Assembly (NCBI RefSeq): GCF_020616555.1
Contig: NZ_CP085173.1
Coordinates: forward strand, 434,001 to 498,000
Reading direction: 5' to 3'
Source of the DNA: Streptomyces longhuiensis
Lineage (GTDB): Bacteria > Actinomycetota > Actinomycetes > Streptomycetales > Streptomycetaceae
Length of the DNA stretch: 64,000 nt
Part shown: positions 51,637 through 60,936 of the stretch, piece by piece
Position numbering within the stretch: position 1 is the first letter of the stretch
Layout of the letters: every line of letters starts with the position of its first letter
Notes under the pieces: generated by a model
Databases searched by the model: none
Seen by the model: only the letters and a program-made list of their open reading frames with translations
Told to the model about the DNA's origin: nothing
Made by a program: the position numbers and the translations under genes

Positions 51637-52580
51637 GGCGCGGGCTCCTTCAGGACGCGGTCCAGCGGGACGTCTGCCGTGAGGGTCACCGCGTCCGGGT
51701 CCAGGTCGGCCGGGGTCGGCATCGCGCTGCCCGGGAGCTGGACCGCAGCGGCGCCGTGGGCGACGGCCGAGGCCAGCGCCCGCGGGCCACTGCCGCCCGC
51801 GATGAGGAAGCCGGCCAGGGACGAGTCGCCCGCGCCGACATTGCTGCGGACGGTGTCGACCGGGGCAGTGGCGAACCAGACTCCCGAACCGTCCACGAGC
51901 AGCTGCCCGTCCGCGCCGAGGGAGGCGAGGACGGCGCGCGCGCCGAGGTCCCGCAGCTCCTCGGCCGCCTTGGCCGCGTCGCCGACGGTGGCGAGCGGAC
52001 GGCCGACCGCCTCGGCGAGCTCCTCCGCATTCGGCTTGACGACGTCGGGCCGTTCGCGCAGGGCCGCGAGGAGAGCCGGGCCCGAGGTATCGAGCGCGAT
52101 CCGGGCGCCGGCCGCGTGGGCGCGGGCGACGAGCTCGGCGTACCAGGACGGGGCGAGGCCGCGCGGGAGGCTGCCGCAGCAGGCGATCCAGTCGGCGCCC
52201 GCGGAGCGCTCGCCGACGACCGCGAGCAGTGACTCGGCTTCTTCCGGGGTGAGTTCGGGGCCCGGAGCGTTGATCTTCGTCAGTGTTCCGTCCGGCTCGG
52301 CGAGCGCGATGTTGGACCGGGTCTGTCCGGCTACGGGGACGGGGTCGACGCTGATCCCCTGGGCGTCGAGGAGTTCGGCCACGAGGGCGCCGGGCGCGCC
52401 GCCCAGCGGAAGCACGGCGAGCGTGGGGCCGCCGGCGGCGGCGACGGCCCGCGAGACGTTGACGCCTTTGCCGCCCGGGTCCATGCGTTCGCCGGTGGCG
52501 CGCAGGACCTCGCCCCGGTCGAGCGCCGGGACCTCGTAGGTGCGGTCCAGGGACGGGTTGGGGGTAACGGTGAGGATCAT
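51633..52580 (-). CDS. fruK: 1-phosphofructokinase
   Basis: A 315-residue PfkB-family kinase that converts fructose 1-phosphate to fructose 1,6-bisphosphate. It begins MILTVTPNPSLDRTYEVPAL. PfkB signature 1 is GGKGVNVSRAVAAAGG (36-51). The phosphate/anion-hole motif is GAGDSSLAGFL with catalytic Asp252. KPNAEELAEAVG and DTSGPALLAAL are also family marks. ATG 52580. It follows fruR by 76 bases and precedes fruA by a short bridging ORF, so the three are one operon. Confidence 0.93.
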   Translation of the reverse strand: MILTVTPNPSLDRTYEVPALDRGEVLRATGERMDPGGKGVNVSRAVAAAGGPTLAVLPLGGAPGALVAELLDAQGISVDPVPVAGQTRSNIALAEPDGTLTKINAPGPELTPEEAESLLAVVGERSAGADWIACCGSLPRGLAPSWYAELVARAHAAGARIALDTSGPALLAALRERPDVVKPNAEELAEAVGRPLATVGDAAKAAEELRDLGARAVLASLGADGQLLVDGSGVWFATAPVDTVRSNVGAGDSSLAGFLIAGGSGPRALASAVAHGAAAVQLPGSAMPTPADLDPDAVTLTADVPLDRVLKEPAP

Positions 52581-52656
52581 GCCGCGTGCGTCTTCCGTGG
52601 TGGCTGGCGTGGGGGTGCCGGAGCCGATGCCGGTTCCGGGGTCGGTCTCATGGGGC

Positions 52657-53418
52657 TCATGCGCGGACCACTTCCGTACCGCCCTTCTCGATCCTGGCCG
52701 CGTCCCCGTCGCTGAGGCCGCTGTCGGTGATCAGCACGTCCACATCGCCCAGGTCGCCGAAGCGCGCGAAGTGCTCCTGCCCGTACTTGGCGGAGTCGGC
52801 GAGCAGGACGACCCGGCGGGCGGCGCCGACGGCCGCGCGCTTCACGGCGGCCTCGGCGAGGTCGGGGGTGGTCAGGCCGTGTTCGGCGGAGAACCCGTTG
52901 GCCGCGAGGAAGAGGACGTCCGCGCGGATCTCCCCGTACGCCCGCAGGGCCCAGGCGTCGACGGCGGCGCGAGTGCGGTGGCGGACGCGGCCTCCGACGA
53001 GATGCAGCTGGATGCCGGGGTGGTCGGCGAGGCGGGCCGCGACGGGCAGGCCGTGGGTGACGACGGTGAGCGTCGACTCCAAGGGCACCACCGCGGCGAG
53101 GCGGGCGACCGTAGTGCCAGCGTCGAGGATCACGGTCCCTTCCTCGGGGAGCTCGGCCAGCGCGAGCCGGGCGATGCGGTCCTTCTCGTCGGCCGCAGTG
53201 CCCTCGCGCTCGGCGACGTCGGGCTCGAAGTCGAGCCGCCCGGCCGGTATGGCACCGCCGTGCACCCGCCGTACGAGACCGGCCCTGTCCAGGATCTTCA
53301 GGTCGCGCCGGATCGTCTCCGCGGTGACCTGGAATTCCTCGGCGAGAGACAGCACGTCCACGCGTCCGCCGTCACGCGCGAGACGGAGGATCTCCTGCTG
53401 CCGCTCCGGTGCGTACAT
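52657..53418 (-). CDS. fruR: DeoR-family repressor of the fructose operon
   Basis: A 253-residue regulator. The N-terminal helix-turn-helix reads ERQQEILRLARDGGRVDVLS, then LAEEFQVTAETIRRDLKILD and RAGLVRRVHGGAI, the DeoR signature. The effector domain (about 75-230) has the sugar-isomerase-like fold with VILDAGTTVARLA, LTVVTHGLPVAARLA and VVLLADSAKYGQEHFA. Fructose 1-phosphate is the usual inducer for such regulators. ATG 53418 is first in the fru operon. The gene was named from the operon context. Confidence 0.88.
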   Translation of the reverse strand: MYAPERQQEILRLARDGGRVDVLSLAEEFQVTAETIRRDLKILDRAGLVRRVHGGAIPAGRLDFEPDVAEREGTAADEKDRIARLALAELPEEGTVILDAGTTVARLAAVVPLESTLTVVTHGLPVAARLADHPGIQLHLVGGRVRHRTRAAVDAWALRAYGEIRADVLFLAANGFSAEHGLTTPDLAEAAVKRAAVGAARRVVLLADSAKYGQEHFARFGDLGDVDVLITDSGLSDGDAARIEKGGTEVVRA

Positions 53419-53712
53419 GTCCGTCTGCCTCCGACGCTCTCGCTCGGTCGTGCCCGAGTCTGTGGTTTCAGTTTGATGCTAGGACGAGATTTCGAGAAAG
53501 TAAACAGATTCGGGCATGCGACAGACACAACCAGACTTTGATCACGGGTGCGACAGGCAGTTCTCCGCGGGGAGGTACGGCGAAAGGCCCGGCCTCCTCG
53601 CGGAAAACCGGGCCCCTCCCGGGACCTGCCGCGCATATGGCGCCTACGCACGTGGCGCTCCTTCGGCGCCTGCAGCATCTACCGGCCCGTCCTGCGGGCC
53701 TACGGTGGACAT

Positions 53713-54891
53713 GTGGAAGCCAACGGCGACCGTGGGACGGAACGCGAGGTCACCGTCTGCCTCGCCGGCGACGTGATGCTCGGCCGGGGCATCGACCAGG
53801 TGCTGCGGTACCCCGGCGACCCGCGGCTCGCCGAGCCGTGGGTGACGGACGCACGTATGTACGTCGAGATGGCCGAAACCGCGCACGGACCGGTACCACG
53901 GCCCGTCGAATACGACTGGCCGTGGGGCGACCTGCTGGAGGAGCTTCGGGCCGCCGGGCCCAGTGCCTGGATACTGAACCTGGAGACCAGCGTGACCCGG
54001 GCAGACGGCTTCGCCCCCGGCAAGAGCGTCCACTACCGCATGAATCCGGCGAACCTGCCGTGCCTTGCCGCCGCCCGGCCCGACGTGTGCGTACTGGCCA
54101 ACAACCACGTCCTCGACTTCGGCCGGGACGGGCTGGCCGAGACCCTCGAAAGCCTCGGCGCCGCCGGGCTGCGTACCGCCGGTGCGGGCCGTGACGCCGC
54201 CGAGGCGTGGCGGCCGGCAGAAGTAACACTGCGGCCTCCTGCCTCCTCCCCAAGAACCACGTCAGGCCACGGACCACGCCTCCTTGTGTTCGCAGTCGGC
54301 CTGCCCTCCAGCGGCATCCCGCTCGACTGGGCAGCCACCCCGGACCGCAGCGGCATCGCCTTCGTCTCCGCACCCTCACCGGCCGCCGCGACCGACCTGG
54401 TCGCCCGCATACGGACCGCCCGCCGGCCCGGTGACCTGGTGGCCGTATCGATCCACTGGGGTTCCAACTGGGGCTACCGGGTCCCGCCCGACCACATCCG
54501 CTTCGCCCACGACCTCATCGACGGCGGCGCCGACCTCGTCCACGGCCACTCCTCGCACCACCCCCGCCCCCTGGAGGTCTACCGCGGCCGGTTGATCCTC
54601 TACGGCTGCGGAGACCTGGTCGACGACTACGAAGGGATCACCGGCCACGAGCAGTACCGCGACGACCTCCGCCTGCTCTACACCGCCCGCCTCGACCGCG
54701 CCACGGGGACGCTGCGAGGACTGCGCCTGACCCCCTTCCAGGCCCGCCGCCTCACGCTGCATCGAGCCCGCCTCCGCGACGCCCACTGGCTGAACGATGC
54801 CCTTACCCGGCACGGCGCCCCCTTCTCACAGGCGCTCACCGTCGGCAACGACGCCGCGCTCACCCTCGCCCCGGCGAGACACGAGGCATGA
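53713..54891 (+). CDS. CapA-family poly-gamma-glutamate synthesis-like protein
   Basis: A protein of about 392 residues with the CapA metallophosphatase-like fold (PF09587). It has VTVCLAGDVMLGRGIDQVLR at the start, WILNLETSVTRADGFAPGKS, VLANNHVLDFGRDGLAETL, the HWG motif VAVSIHWGSNWGYRVPPDHI, and HGHSSHHPRPLEVYRGRLIL. These supply the Asp, Asn and His metal ligands. No signal peptide is visible, in contrast to Bacillus CapA. GTG 53713 fits the domain start; the frame is open upstream to 53548 without coding character. No other capsule genes are present. Confidence 0.82.
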   Translation: MEANGDRGTEREVTVCLAGDVMLGRGIDQVLRYPGDPRLAEPWVTDARMYVEMAETAHGPVPRPVEYDWPWGDLLEELRAAGPSAWILNLETSVTRADGFAPGKSVHYRMNPANLPCLAAARPDVCVLANNHVLDFGRDGLAETLESLGAAGLRTAGAGRDAAEAWRPAEVTLRPPASSPRTTSGHGPRLLVFAVGLPSSGIPLDWAATPDRSGIAFVSAPSPAAATDLVARIRTARRPGDLVAVSIHWGSNWGYRVPPDHIRFAHDLIDGGADLVHGHSSHHPRPLEVYRGRLILYGCGDLVDDYEGITGHEQYRDDLRLLYTARLDRATGTLRGLRLTPFQARRLTLHRARLRDAHWLNDALTRHGAPFSQALTVGNDAALTLAPARHEA

Positions 54892-55046
54892 ACGCAGAGC
54901 GGCCACCCGCGCACACGACGCCCCTCTCAGGTGCCGCCACCCAGCGCATCACAAGTACTGCGGCGGCGCCTCTCCCCTCCCCTGCACGCGACCCGTCGGA
55001 GCGGCTCGTCACGGCGCGCCGGGGCCGGAACCACTCCCGTGCGATG

Positions 55047-55086
55047 TGATCAGCGGCAGAGGCGCCGCCTTTCTGCGCGCTGATCA
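55047..55086. terminator. Hairpin between convergent genes
   Basis: TGATCAGCG (55047-55055) and CGCTGATCA (55078-55086) pair across 22 bases that also contain GGCGCC. It sits between the CapA-like gene and the sensor phosphatase gene, which converge. The remaining 54892-55176 holds nothing else. Confidence 0.6.
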
Positions 55087-55176
55087 ATCTGCAGTGCCAA
55101 AAGAGACGGGCATGCCAGTCGCTTGACCAGAGTCGTACCCGAACGCCTCCAGCAGTCCTTCAGGGCAAGGAACAAG

Positions 55177-57597
55177 TCAACCGATCAGTGCGTCCCCCAG
55201 CTGGTCGGGCCTGACGGTGAGCGACTGCTCGGCCCAGATGACCTTACCCAGCGCCGTGTACCTGGTCCCCCACCGCTTGGCCAGTTGAGCGACCAGGAAC
55301 AGCCCCCGGCCGCCCTCGTCCGTCGTCGCGGCGTACCGCAGGTGCGGTGAGGTGCTGCTGTGATCTGAGATCTCGCAGACCAGGCCCTCGTCGCGCAACA
55401 GGCGGACGCGGACCGGCGGCCTGCCGTAGCGAATCGCATTGGTGATCAGCTCGCTGAGGATCAGCTCGGTGGTGAAGGCGAGGCTCTCCAGCCCCCAGTC
55501 CGAGAGCTGCCCGACACACTCGGACCGGATCCGCGAGACGGCGGACGGATCATTGGGAAGCTCCCACTCGGCGATCTGGTCGGACGCGAACAGGCGCGTG
55601 CGCCCGACGAGAAGGGCGACGTCGTCCTTTGGCTGCGGTGGAACGAGCGCACGAAAGACCGCGTCACACATGCCTTCCGGGGAGTCGCCGCTCGCGTCCC
55701 GCAGCGCGGCGCGCAACGCGGCGAGCCCCTCCTCCACGTCACGCTCGCGGCTGTAGATGAGCCCGTTCGTGTAGAGGACGAGCCCGGTTCCAGCCTCCAG
55801 CTGCAGCTCCACCGCCTCGAACGGCAGACCGCCCACGCCGAGCGGCGGCCCCGCAGGCAGGTCGGCGAACTCCACGCCGCCGTCAGGCCCCACGAGAGCA
55901 GGCGCCGGGTGGCCCGCCCGCGCCATCGTGCAGCGCCCGGAGACCGGATCATAGATCGCATAGAGGCAAGTGGCTCCGGTGACCTCTGTGCCCTGCTCGT
56001 CATCGGCACCTGGCTGGTCGAGGCTGGTGACGAGGTCGTCGAGGCGAGCGATCAGCTCGTCGGGTGCCAGGTCAAGGGTGGAGAAGTTGTCGACCGCGGT
56101 CCGCAGGCGGCCCATGGTGGCCGCCGCGTGCAGGCCATGGCCGACGACGTCACCGACGACAAGCGCCACCCGGAACCCCGGGAGCGGGATGACGTCGAAC
56201 CAGTCTCCGCCCACTCCCTGCCATATCGGGCCGTAGCGGGAGGCCGCGTCCAGGGCGCTCTGTTCGGGCAGGCCGCGCGGCAGCAGGCTGCGCTGGAGCA
56301 CCTCGGCCATCGTGTGCTCGCGAGTGAAGCGGCGGGCGTTGTCCACGGAGATCCCGGCGCGGGCGACCAACTCCTCGGCGAAGGAGAGGTCGTCGTCCCC
56401 GAACGGCTCGGAGGCTCCCGCGCGCCAGAAGTTGACCATGCCGAGGTTCAGGCCCCGCGCACGCAGGGGCGCGGAAAGCAGCGAGTGGATGCCGTAGGCG
56501 AGGAGGCTGTCGGAATTCGCCGGGTCACGCTCCCGCCAGGCACGGGCCCGGCGCAGATCGGCGGCGACGACAGGACGTCCCGTCACCAGGCCCATGCCTT
56601 CGGGGGTCGTCGGCAGGAAACTGACCACCGATCCCATCGGATAGAGGGGCGCATCGTCCCGGATGCCGCTCACGGCCGTGCGGCGGAGCGCCAGGCCCCC
56701 GGCCGCGCCCGTGTCCGGGGACGGCTCATCGCCGTGCAGTACGGGGTCTGCCAGCTCGACCGTGACGAAATCCGCGAAGCGGGGGACGGCCACGTCCGCC
56801 AGCTCCTGCACGGTCCGCTTCACGTCCAGCGTGGTGCCGACCCGCCCGCCGGCGTCGTACAGGAGCTGCAGGCGGGCCCGCGCCCGGTCGGCCTCCTCGT
56901 ACAAGCGCGTCATTTCGGCCGGGTCCAGGCCGTGCGTCTGGCGGTGCAGCCGCCGCCGGACCAGCACCGCTCCGCCCATGCCCAGGCAGAGCGCGGCCGC
57001 CGCGCCACCGAACACGATTGGCAGCTGGCCGATCACCCCGTGGTTCACCCGCGCGACGGTGATGCCCACCGAAACGTACCCGGCTACGTGTCCACCCTGG
57101 CTGCGGACCGGCGCGGTGGTGTCCACGATGTGTGCCAGAGGGTTGGTGAAGCTGCTGGTGTACGGGCCGTTCCGAGCTCGCAGGTACGGGCCGTAGATGT
57201 GCTTCCCGATGAGACCCGGGATGGGCGAGGTGTAACGGATCCCCCGCGGGTCGGTGAACACGACATAGTCGAAACCGGCGCTCTTGCGAGCCCGTTCGGC
57301 GATGGGCTGCAGCGTCGCCGTTGGATCGCGGCCGCCCAGAGCTTTCGCGATTCCTGGAGACTCCGCCAGCGCGATGGCTGCGGTACGGGTGCGGTGCTCG
57401 GCGTCGGTCGTGCTGTAGTACCGGGCCTGCAGGACGAGCGCCGCCAGCGCGGAGGCGATCAGGAGCACCACGGCAGCGACCTGCCACAGGAACACCTGCC
57501 CCGCGATGCTGCGCACCCGCAACCGCGAGCGCACGAGCCCGAGCGGACGGCGCCACGCCTGACCGTCCGTCCATGCGGGCCGTTCCTGTACGTCCAT
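55177..57597 (-). CDS. Sensor SpoIIE-type phosphatase with Cache, GAF and ATPase domains
   Basis: An 806-residue multidomain signalling protein. ATG 57597 is taken as start. A membrane helix (VFLWQVAAVVLLIASALAAL) is followed by an external PhoQ/DcuS-CitA-like (single Cache) sensor (FDYVVFTDPRGIRYTSPIPG, LIGKHIYGPYLRARNGPYTS). A second helix follows, then a GAF domain (about 270-430), a PP2C/SpoIIE phosphatase (GGDWFDVIPLPGFRVALVVG, DVVGHGLHAAATMGRLRTAV, TGLVLYTNGLIYSRERDVEE) and a C-terminal HATPase_c anti-sigma kinase-like domain (LILSELITNAIRYGRPPVRV, GGRGLFLVAQLAKRWG). Streptomycetes use such proteins in partner-switching control of sigma factors. Confidence 0.9.
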   Translation of the reverse strand: MDVQERPAWTDGQAWRRPLGLVRSRLRVRSIAGQVFLWQVAAVVLLIASALAALVLQARYYSTTDAEHRTRTAAIALAESPGIAKALGGRDPTATLQPIAERARKSAGFDYVVFTDPRGIRYTSPIPGLIGKHIYGPYLRARNGPYTSSFTNPLAHIVDTTAPVRSQGGHVAGYVSVGITVARVNHGVIGQLPIVFGGAAAALCLGMGGAVLVRRRLHRQTHGLDPAEMTRLYEEADRARARLQLLYDAGGRVGTTLDVKRTVQELADVAVPRFADFVTVELADPVLHGDEPSPDTGAAGGLALRRTAVSGIRDDAPLYPMGSVVSFLPTTPEGMGLVTGRPVVAADLRRARAWRERDPANSDSLLAYGIHSLLSAPLRARGLNLGMVNFWRAGASEPFGDDDLSFAEELVARAGISVDNARRFTREHTMAEVLQRSLLPRGLPEQSALDAASRYGPIWQGVGGDWFDVIPLPGFRVALVVGDVVGHGLHAAATMGRLRTAVDNFSTLDLAPDELIARLDDLVTSLDQPGADDEQGTEVTGATCLYAIYDPVSGRCTMARAGHPAPALVGPDGGVEFADLPAGPPLGVGGLPFEAVELQLEAGTGLVLYTNGLIYSRERDVEEGLAALRAALRDASGDSPEGMCDAVFRALVPPQPKDDVALLVGRTRLFASDQIAEWELPNDPSAVSRIRSECVGQLSDWGLESLAFTTELILSELITNAIRYGRPPVRVRLLRDEGLVCEISDHSSTSPHLRYAATTDEGGRGLFLVAQLAKRWGTRYTALGKVIWAEQSLTVRPDQLGDALIG

Positions 57598-58547
57598 GGC
57601 TGGTCGTCTTCCACGCTGCCACAGGGCCGGACCGCACGCATGCCACACATGCCAAGGCATCACGCACACGACCGAAGAAGCGGGTCACGGCCGCCGTCTC
57701 GCGTCGTTGCTCCTGCGGCCACGCACGTGCCCGTAGGCGGACCGCAGTGTCAGGATGCTCCAGGTGCGAGAGGCTGCGGGCAGGAGGGCGTGCCCGGACG
57801 TCGTGAAGGGGCGCCGTCCACAAGCTTCACGGTGAAGGTGTCTCCGACCTGATCCGTGAACAAAACAATGGGTGACCACTCCCCCTCCCACGGACGCCGA
57901 GCGCCACCGACACCCCTGGCACAGTGAAGCTCTTCTGCACTCGCCCGAGCACCCCGGAGGCTGCGACACTGCCCGACTGCTGGTCGAGGAAGAACCGCGG
58001 GTCGTTCGAATTCCCCGGGTCGTCGCCCAGCAGGAACAACAGAGGACCGCGAGCTCGGGTACCAGGTCATCCAGATTGCACGGTGTACCTGCAAAGCTCT
58101 GTTCCACTGGCGGGCCTCCTCGGATCGACAGCTTTTGGGCAAGCTGCCTCCTGCCGCTTGAACCGATGGCCTTGGGGTCTCTTTCTCTGAAGACTTCTTC
58201 TTGCCCTGGGTGCCCTGGGTCTTGTCGGGGATCTTGGGGACCGGTGTCGAGGGGCTTCGGACGGCCCAGGGACGGCCCAGGTTCAGGCAACCTGATCCAC
58301 GACCATCTGATCCGTAGTCCTATGTCGAGCGGTCAGCCAAGGGCAAACAGGTCGTCCGTGGGCCTCGCAGGTGGCTTCGTCGATGTCTAGTGACAGCACT
58401 TGTGCATGAGTTCCGGCGGCAGTTGATGATCAACCCACCCCGGATTGTTGATGCGAAATGACGGCATAACAGGTTGCCCCGCGCATGCTGCTCAGGTGAA
58501 TGAAGCCGCTCGGCTTGACGTCTCACGCGTGCTGACGATGGAAGGAC
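57598..58547. other. Gene-poor stretch with one relic
   Basis: No intact gene is supported. A possible signal-peptidase fragment is listed at 57827-58039. The remainder shows no family resemblance on either strand. Confidence 0.4.
57827..58039 (-). pseudogene. Possible signal peptidase I (S26) C-terminal relic
   Basis: The minus-strand frame reads FLLGDDPGNSNDPRFFLDQQ followed by SGSVAASGVLGRVQKSF, which resembles conserved box E of type I signal peptidases (GD-x-x-x-NS-x-DSR-F and the downstream VxGR). The catalytic Ser and Lys regions are absent and the flanks are in other frames. It is a weak, motif-based call. Confidence 0.25.
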
Positions 58548-59225
58548 TCACCGACCAAGTCCGGTGAGTCCGTCGCCCAGGATGCTGGCGCCCAGGAGAA
58601 GGAGCACGATCGTGGTGATCACGGCGCTGTTGGTGATCATGAATTGCCTGACATTGTCCAGGAACGACGCCGCGCGTTGTCCGCCGAGGAGATGGATGAT
58701 GACGGCGCCGAGGACGGTGCAGGATCCGACGAGAACGAACACAGTGACGGCCACAGTGAGATCGCCGTTGTGAGCCCCCGCTTCGACGATCGACGTGGCC
58801 GCCGAGGCCGTCAGGACGAGGTTCTTCGGGTTGGCGCCTGACAGCAGCGCACCGAGGAGCAGCGCCCGCAGGGCCGAGACGTCTTCGAGTGACGCCATCC
58901 AGCGTGGCGTCTCGGTCTCGTCGCCGACGCCTGGACGCTGCCACCATTTGCGCGCCCCGAGCACGATGAGGGCCACTCCGGCGAGTACCCGTCCCCAGTC
59001 TGCGATCGCTGACGAGGGGCTTTCTGGGTCGTCGGCTCCACCGAACACGACCACCACGAGCGTTGCCACGATCCCGAGCCCGGCGATCCACCCGGCCGTG
59101 AACAGCAGGCCGTTGCGTCGGCCCTGTCGGCCGGCCAGGATCAGCACGATCCCGATCAGAGGGAAAGGGCTGAGGGCAACCGCGAGCGCTGCCGGCAGCA
59201 CTGCTCCAATTGCCTGGATCAGCAC
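58548..59225 (-). CDS. GAP-family (Sap/LysE-like) membrane protein
   Basis: A 225-residue protein with six hydrophobic segments, starting MLIQAIGAVLPAALAVALSP from GTG 59225 behind AAGGGG. The first helix pair is FPLIGIVLILAGRQGRRNGL with GWIAGLGIVATLVVV; the middle cytosolic loop is charged (KWWQRPGVGDETETPRWM); the helix after it contains LLLGALLSGANPKNLVLTAS, the NPKNL motif of this family. Mycobacterial relatives (Gap) assist glycopeptidolipid export. Transported substrate here is unknown. The longer upstream frame to 59516 is not coding. Confidence 0.85.
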   Translation of the reverse strand: MLIQAIGAVLPAALAVALSPFPLIGIVLILAGRQGRRNGLLFTAGWIAGLGIVATLVVVVFGGADDPESPSSAIADWGRVLAGVALIVLGARKWWQRPGVGDETETPRWMASLEDVSALRALLLGALLSGANPKNLVLTASAATSIVEAGAHNGDLTVAVTVFVLVGSCTVLGAVIIHLLGGQRAASFLDNVRQFMITNSAVITTIVLLLLGASILGDGLTGLGR

Positions 59226-59628
59226 TGGTTCCCCTTCCAAGCTCCACGCCCAGGACGCTGCGGAGTTCCCTCTCGGGACAGTACCGAGCGCACCACCTGC
59301 GGCATGACCAGCACCTTTCGCCAAGAGCATCTCGATACTTCCCTGGGAAGAGCCACCATGCCTCGCAAACTCGTCAACATCACCCGACCGCGGATCGGGG
59401 CGCCTCCCAAACCCATCGACAAGTGACGTCACTACTGCTCGATAAAGCCACGCAGGGGCGCTACGGGATGTGAAGGGCTGCTGTAGTTGCGGTACTTCGC
59501 TGCTGTACCGCATCACAAGTGACGGTCGGCATGCTGCTTTTCGTGTCGTCCTTCATCGGTAGGCGACCGAGCGTTAGGCTCGCGTCGCCACAAAGGTCCC
59601 GATCTTCACGGAGGGCAGGGCGACGGCG
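59226..59628. other. Intergenic stretch between divergent membrane-protein genes
   Basis: Holds copy 2 of the hairpin repeat and the probable promoters of both neighbours. A 40-codon plus-strand frame from 59304 is not supported by anything else. Confidence 0.45.
59481..59520. repeat. Copy 2 of the dispersed hairpin repeat
   Basis: CTGTAGTTGCGGTACTTCGC then TGCTGTACCGCATCACAAGT. TGCGGTAC pairs perfectly with GTACCGCA. Nearly identical to 23640-23678. Confidence 0.6.
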
Positions 59629-59715
59629 ATCAATCGAGAGCGCCTCGTCAGAACGCTGACGTTCTGGCTGCGGCCTGCCTTCGCGCTGCGGGTCATCAAC
59701 CGGTTCCAGAAGATC

Positions 59716-60558
59716 GTGGGTTTCGACCGCTCGATGGCCCTGGCGTCCAGTGCTCTGACGGCATTGGTCCCGCTCTCCATCCTCATTGGCGCTGTCTTGA
59801 GCAACTTCGTCAACTACGACGCCGCAGAGCGGATCATCAAGCGCTACAACCTCACCGGAGCAGGCGCCACGGCAGTCAACTCGCTGTTCTCTCCTGCCGA
59901 AGCGACCAGCGCAAGCGTGGGCATCTTCGGGGTCGTATTTCTGACGATCTCGGTGCTGAGTTTCGCGCGAGCCGCACAGCGACTCTTCGAACAGGCATGG
60001 GAACTCAAGCCCCTCAGCGTGCGCAACACGCGCAACGGCTTGTGGTGGATCCTCACTCTCGGTGGCTACATGTTGGTCAGCACGTTGCTGTCCGCGCTCT
60101 TTGCCCGGGGTGCGCTGCGTCTGGCCGCTTCGGTGTGTGGGGTACTGGTGACCGTTGCATTCCTCGTCTGGAGCGGCCGGATCCTGTCGGCGAAGCGGAT
60201 CAGCTGGCCGGACCTCCTTCCCTTCGGTGTCACAGCCGCCGTCCTGACGACGGCCTATTCAGTGGGCGCAGCCATCTACATGCCGCATCTCTTCAACTCC
60301 TACGCAGCACGCTACGGGGTGGTCGGTGCTGTCTTCGCGATGATCTCCGCCCTCTTCGCAGTCATGCTGGTCCTGGTTGCATCGGCGGCACTGGGACGAG
60401 AAGTACAAGACGAGCTCAACCGGATCCGTCAGGGTCACCGCCCTTCCGACCATGAGGTCCGCCGGCAGTGGGACAGCGTGGTCGAGCACACTCGGTCACG
60501 GTGGCGCAAGGCACGGGAACAGGTCTCGTATCGTCGGATCAAGGGATCGAACCATTGA
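59716..60558 (+). CDS. YihY/BrkB-family membrane protein
   Basis: A protein of at least 280 residues with six membrane helices: SSALTALVPLSILIGAVLSN, VGIFGVVFLTISVLSFARAA, WILTLGGYMLVSTLLSALFA, GVTAAVLTTAYSVGAAIYMP and FAMISALFAVMLVLVASAAL. The cytosolic tail is charged (REVQDELNRIRQGH). BrkB/YihY proteins have no firm biochemical role. GTG 59716 is the first canonical start, but coding-like sequence (RERLVRTLTFWLRPAFALRV then INRFQKI) continues in frame for about 30 codons upstream, up to a GGAGGG-containing leader (59610 region). The true start may be ATC 59629 or a lost ATG. Confidence 0.8.
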   Translation: MGFDRSMALASSALTALVPLSILIGAVLSNFVNYDAAERIIKRYNLTGAGATAVNSLFSPAEATSASVGIFGVVFLTISVLSFARAAQRLFEQAWELKPLSVRNTRNGLWWILTLGGYMLVSTLLSALFARGALRLAASVCGVLVTVAFLVWSGRILSAKRISWPDLLPFGVTAAVLTTAYSVGAAIYMPHLFNSYAARYGVVGAVFAMISALFAVMLVLVASAALGREVQDELNRIRQGHRPSDHEVRRQWDSVVEHTRSRWRKAREQVSYRRIKGSNH

Positions 60559-60639
60559 TGGGCACGGCCGGCCACCGCCCGACACGGCCGAAGGGCCGCT
60601 TGCTCCTGCAGAAAGAGCGGTGGAACGGCTTCGCCAATC

Positions 60640-60843
60640 GCCGACGGCTGCTACCTGGGCACCGGACTCGTCATGCCACACCGCCGCCGCCGCAAAGGGG
60701 AAGAGGTCCGCGCTCGCGTCAAACACACCTTCGCCCGCATGGAGACCTGGAACATCCTCCGAGACTGCCGCCTCAAAGGCGACGGCGTCCATCACGCGAT
60801 GCTCGGCATCGCCCGCCTGCATAACCTCGCCCTCGCCGCATAG
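60640..60843 (+). pseudogene. IS5-like (DDE_Tnp_4-type) transposase C-terminal remnant
   Basis: The frame reads CYLGTGLVMPHRRRRKGEEV, RARVKHTFARMETWNILRDC and RLKGDGVHHAMLGIARLHNL ending in a stop at 60841-60843. This is the C-terminal end of the transposase group whose N-terminus remains at 43.9 kb. The 5' part is absent. Confidence 0.75.
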
Positions 60844-60854
60844 CCCCGGTCGCC

Positions 60855-60889
60855 GACCGGCGACCGGCGACCGGCGACCGGCGACCGGC
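60855..60889. repeat. Five tandem GACCGGC units
   Basis: A perfect 7-base unit repeated five times directly after the transposase remnant. A run of ten G follows at 60920-60929. Both are slippage-prone. Confidence 0.9.
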
Positions 60890-60936
60890 GATGTCTCCTT
60901 CAAGTCAAAGACTATTTACGGGGGGGGGGACAGCCC

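Noticed and set aside
55909..57852. Long plus-strand open frame opposite the sensor phosphatase
   Set aside because: Same antisense effect; the minus frame encodes complete GAF, PP2C and ATPase motifs.
59304..59426. 40-residue plus-strand peptide ending GAPPKPIDK
   Set aside because: No ribosome site at proper spacing for its first ATG, no homologue recognised, and it overlaps the promoter region of the GAP-family gene.
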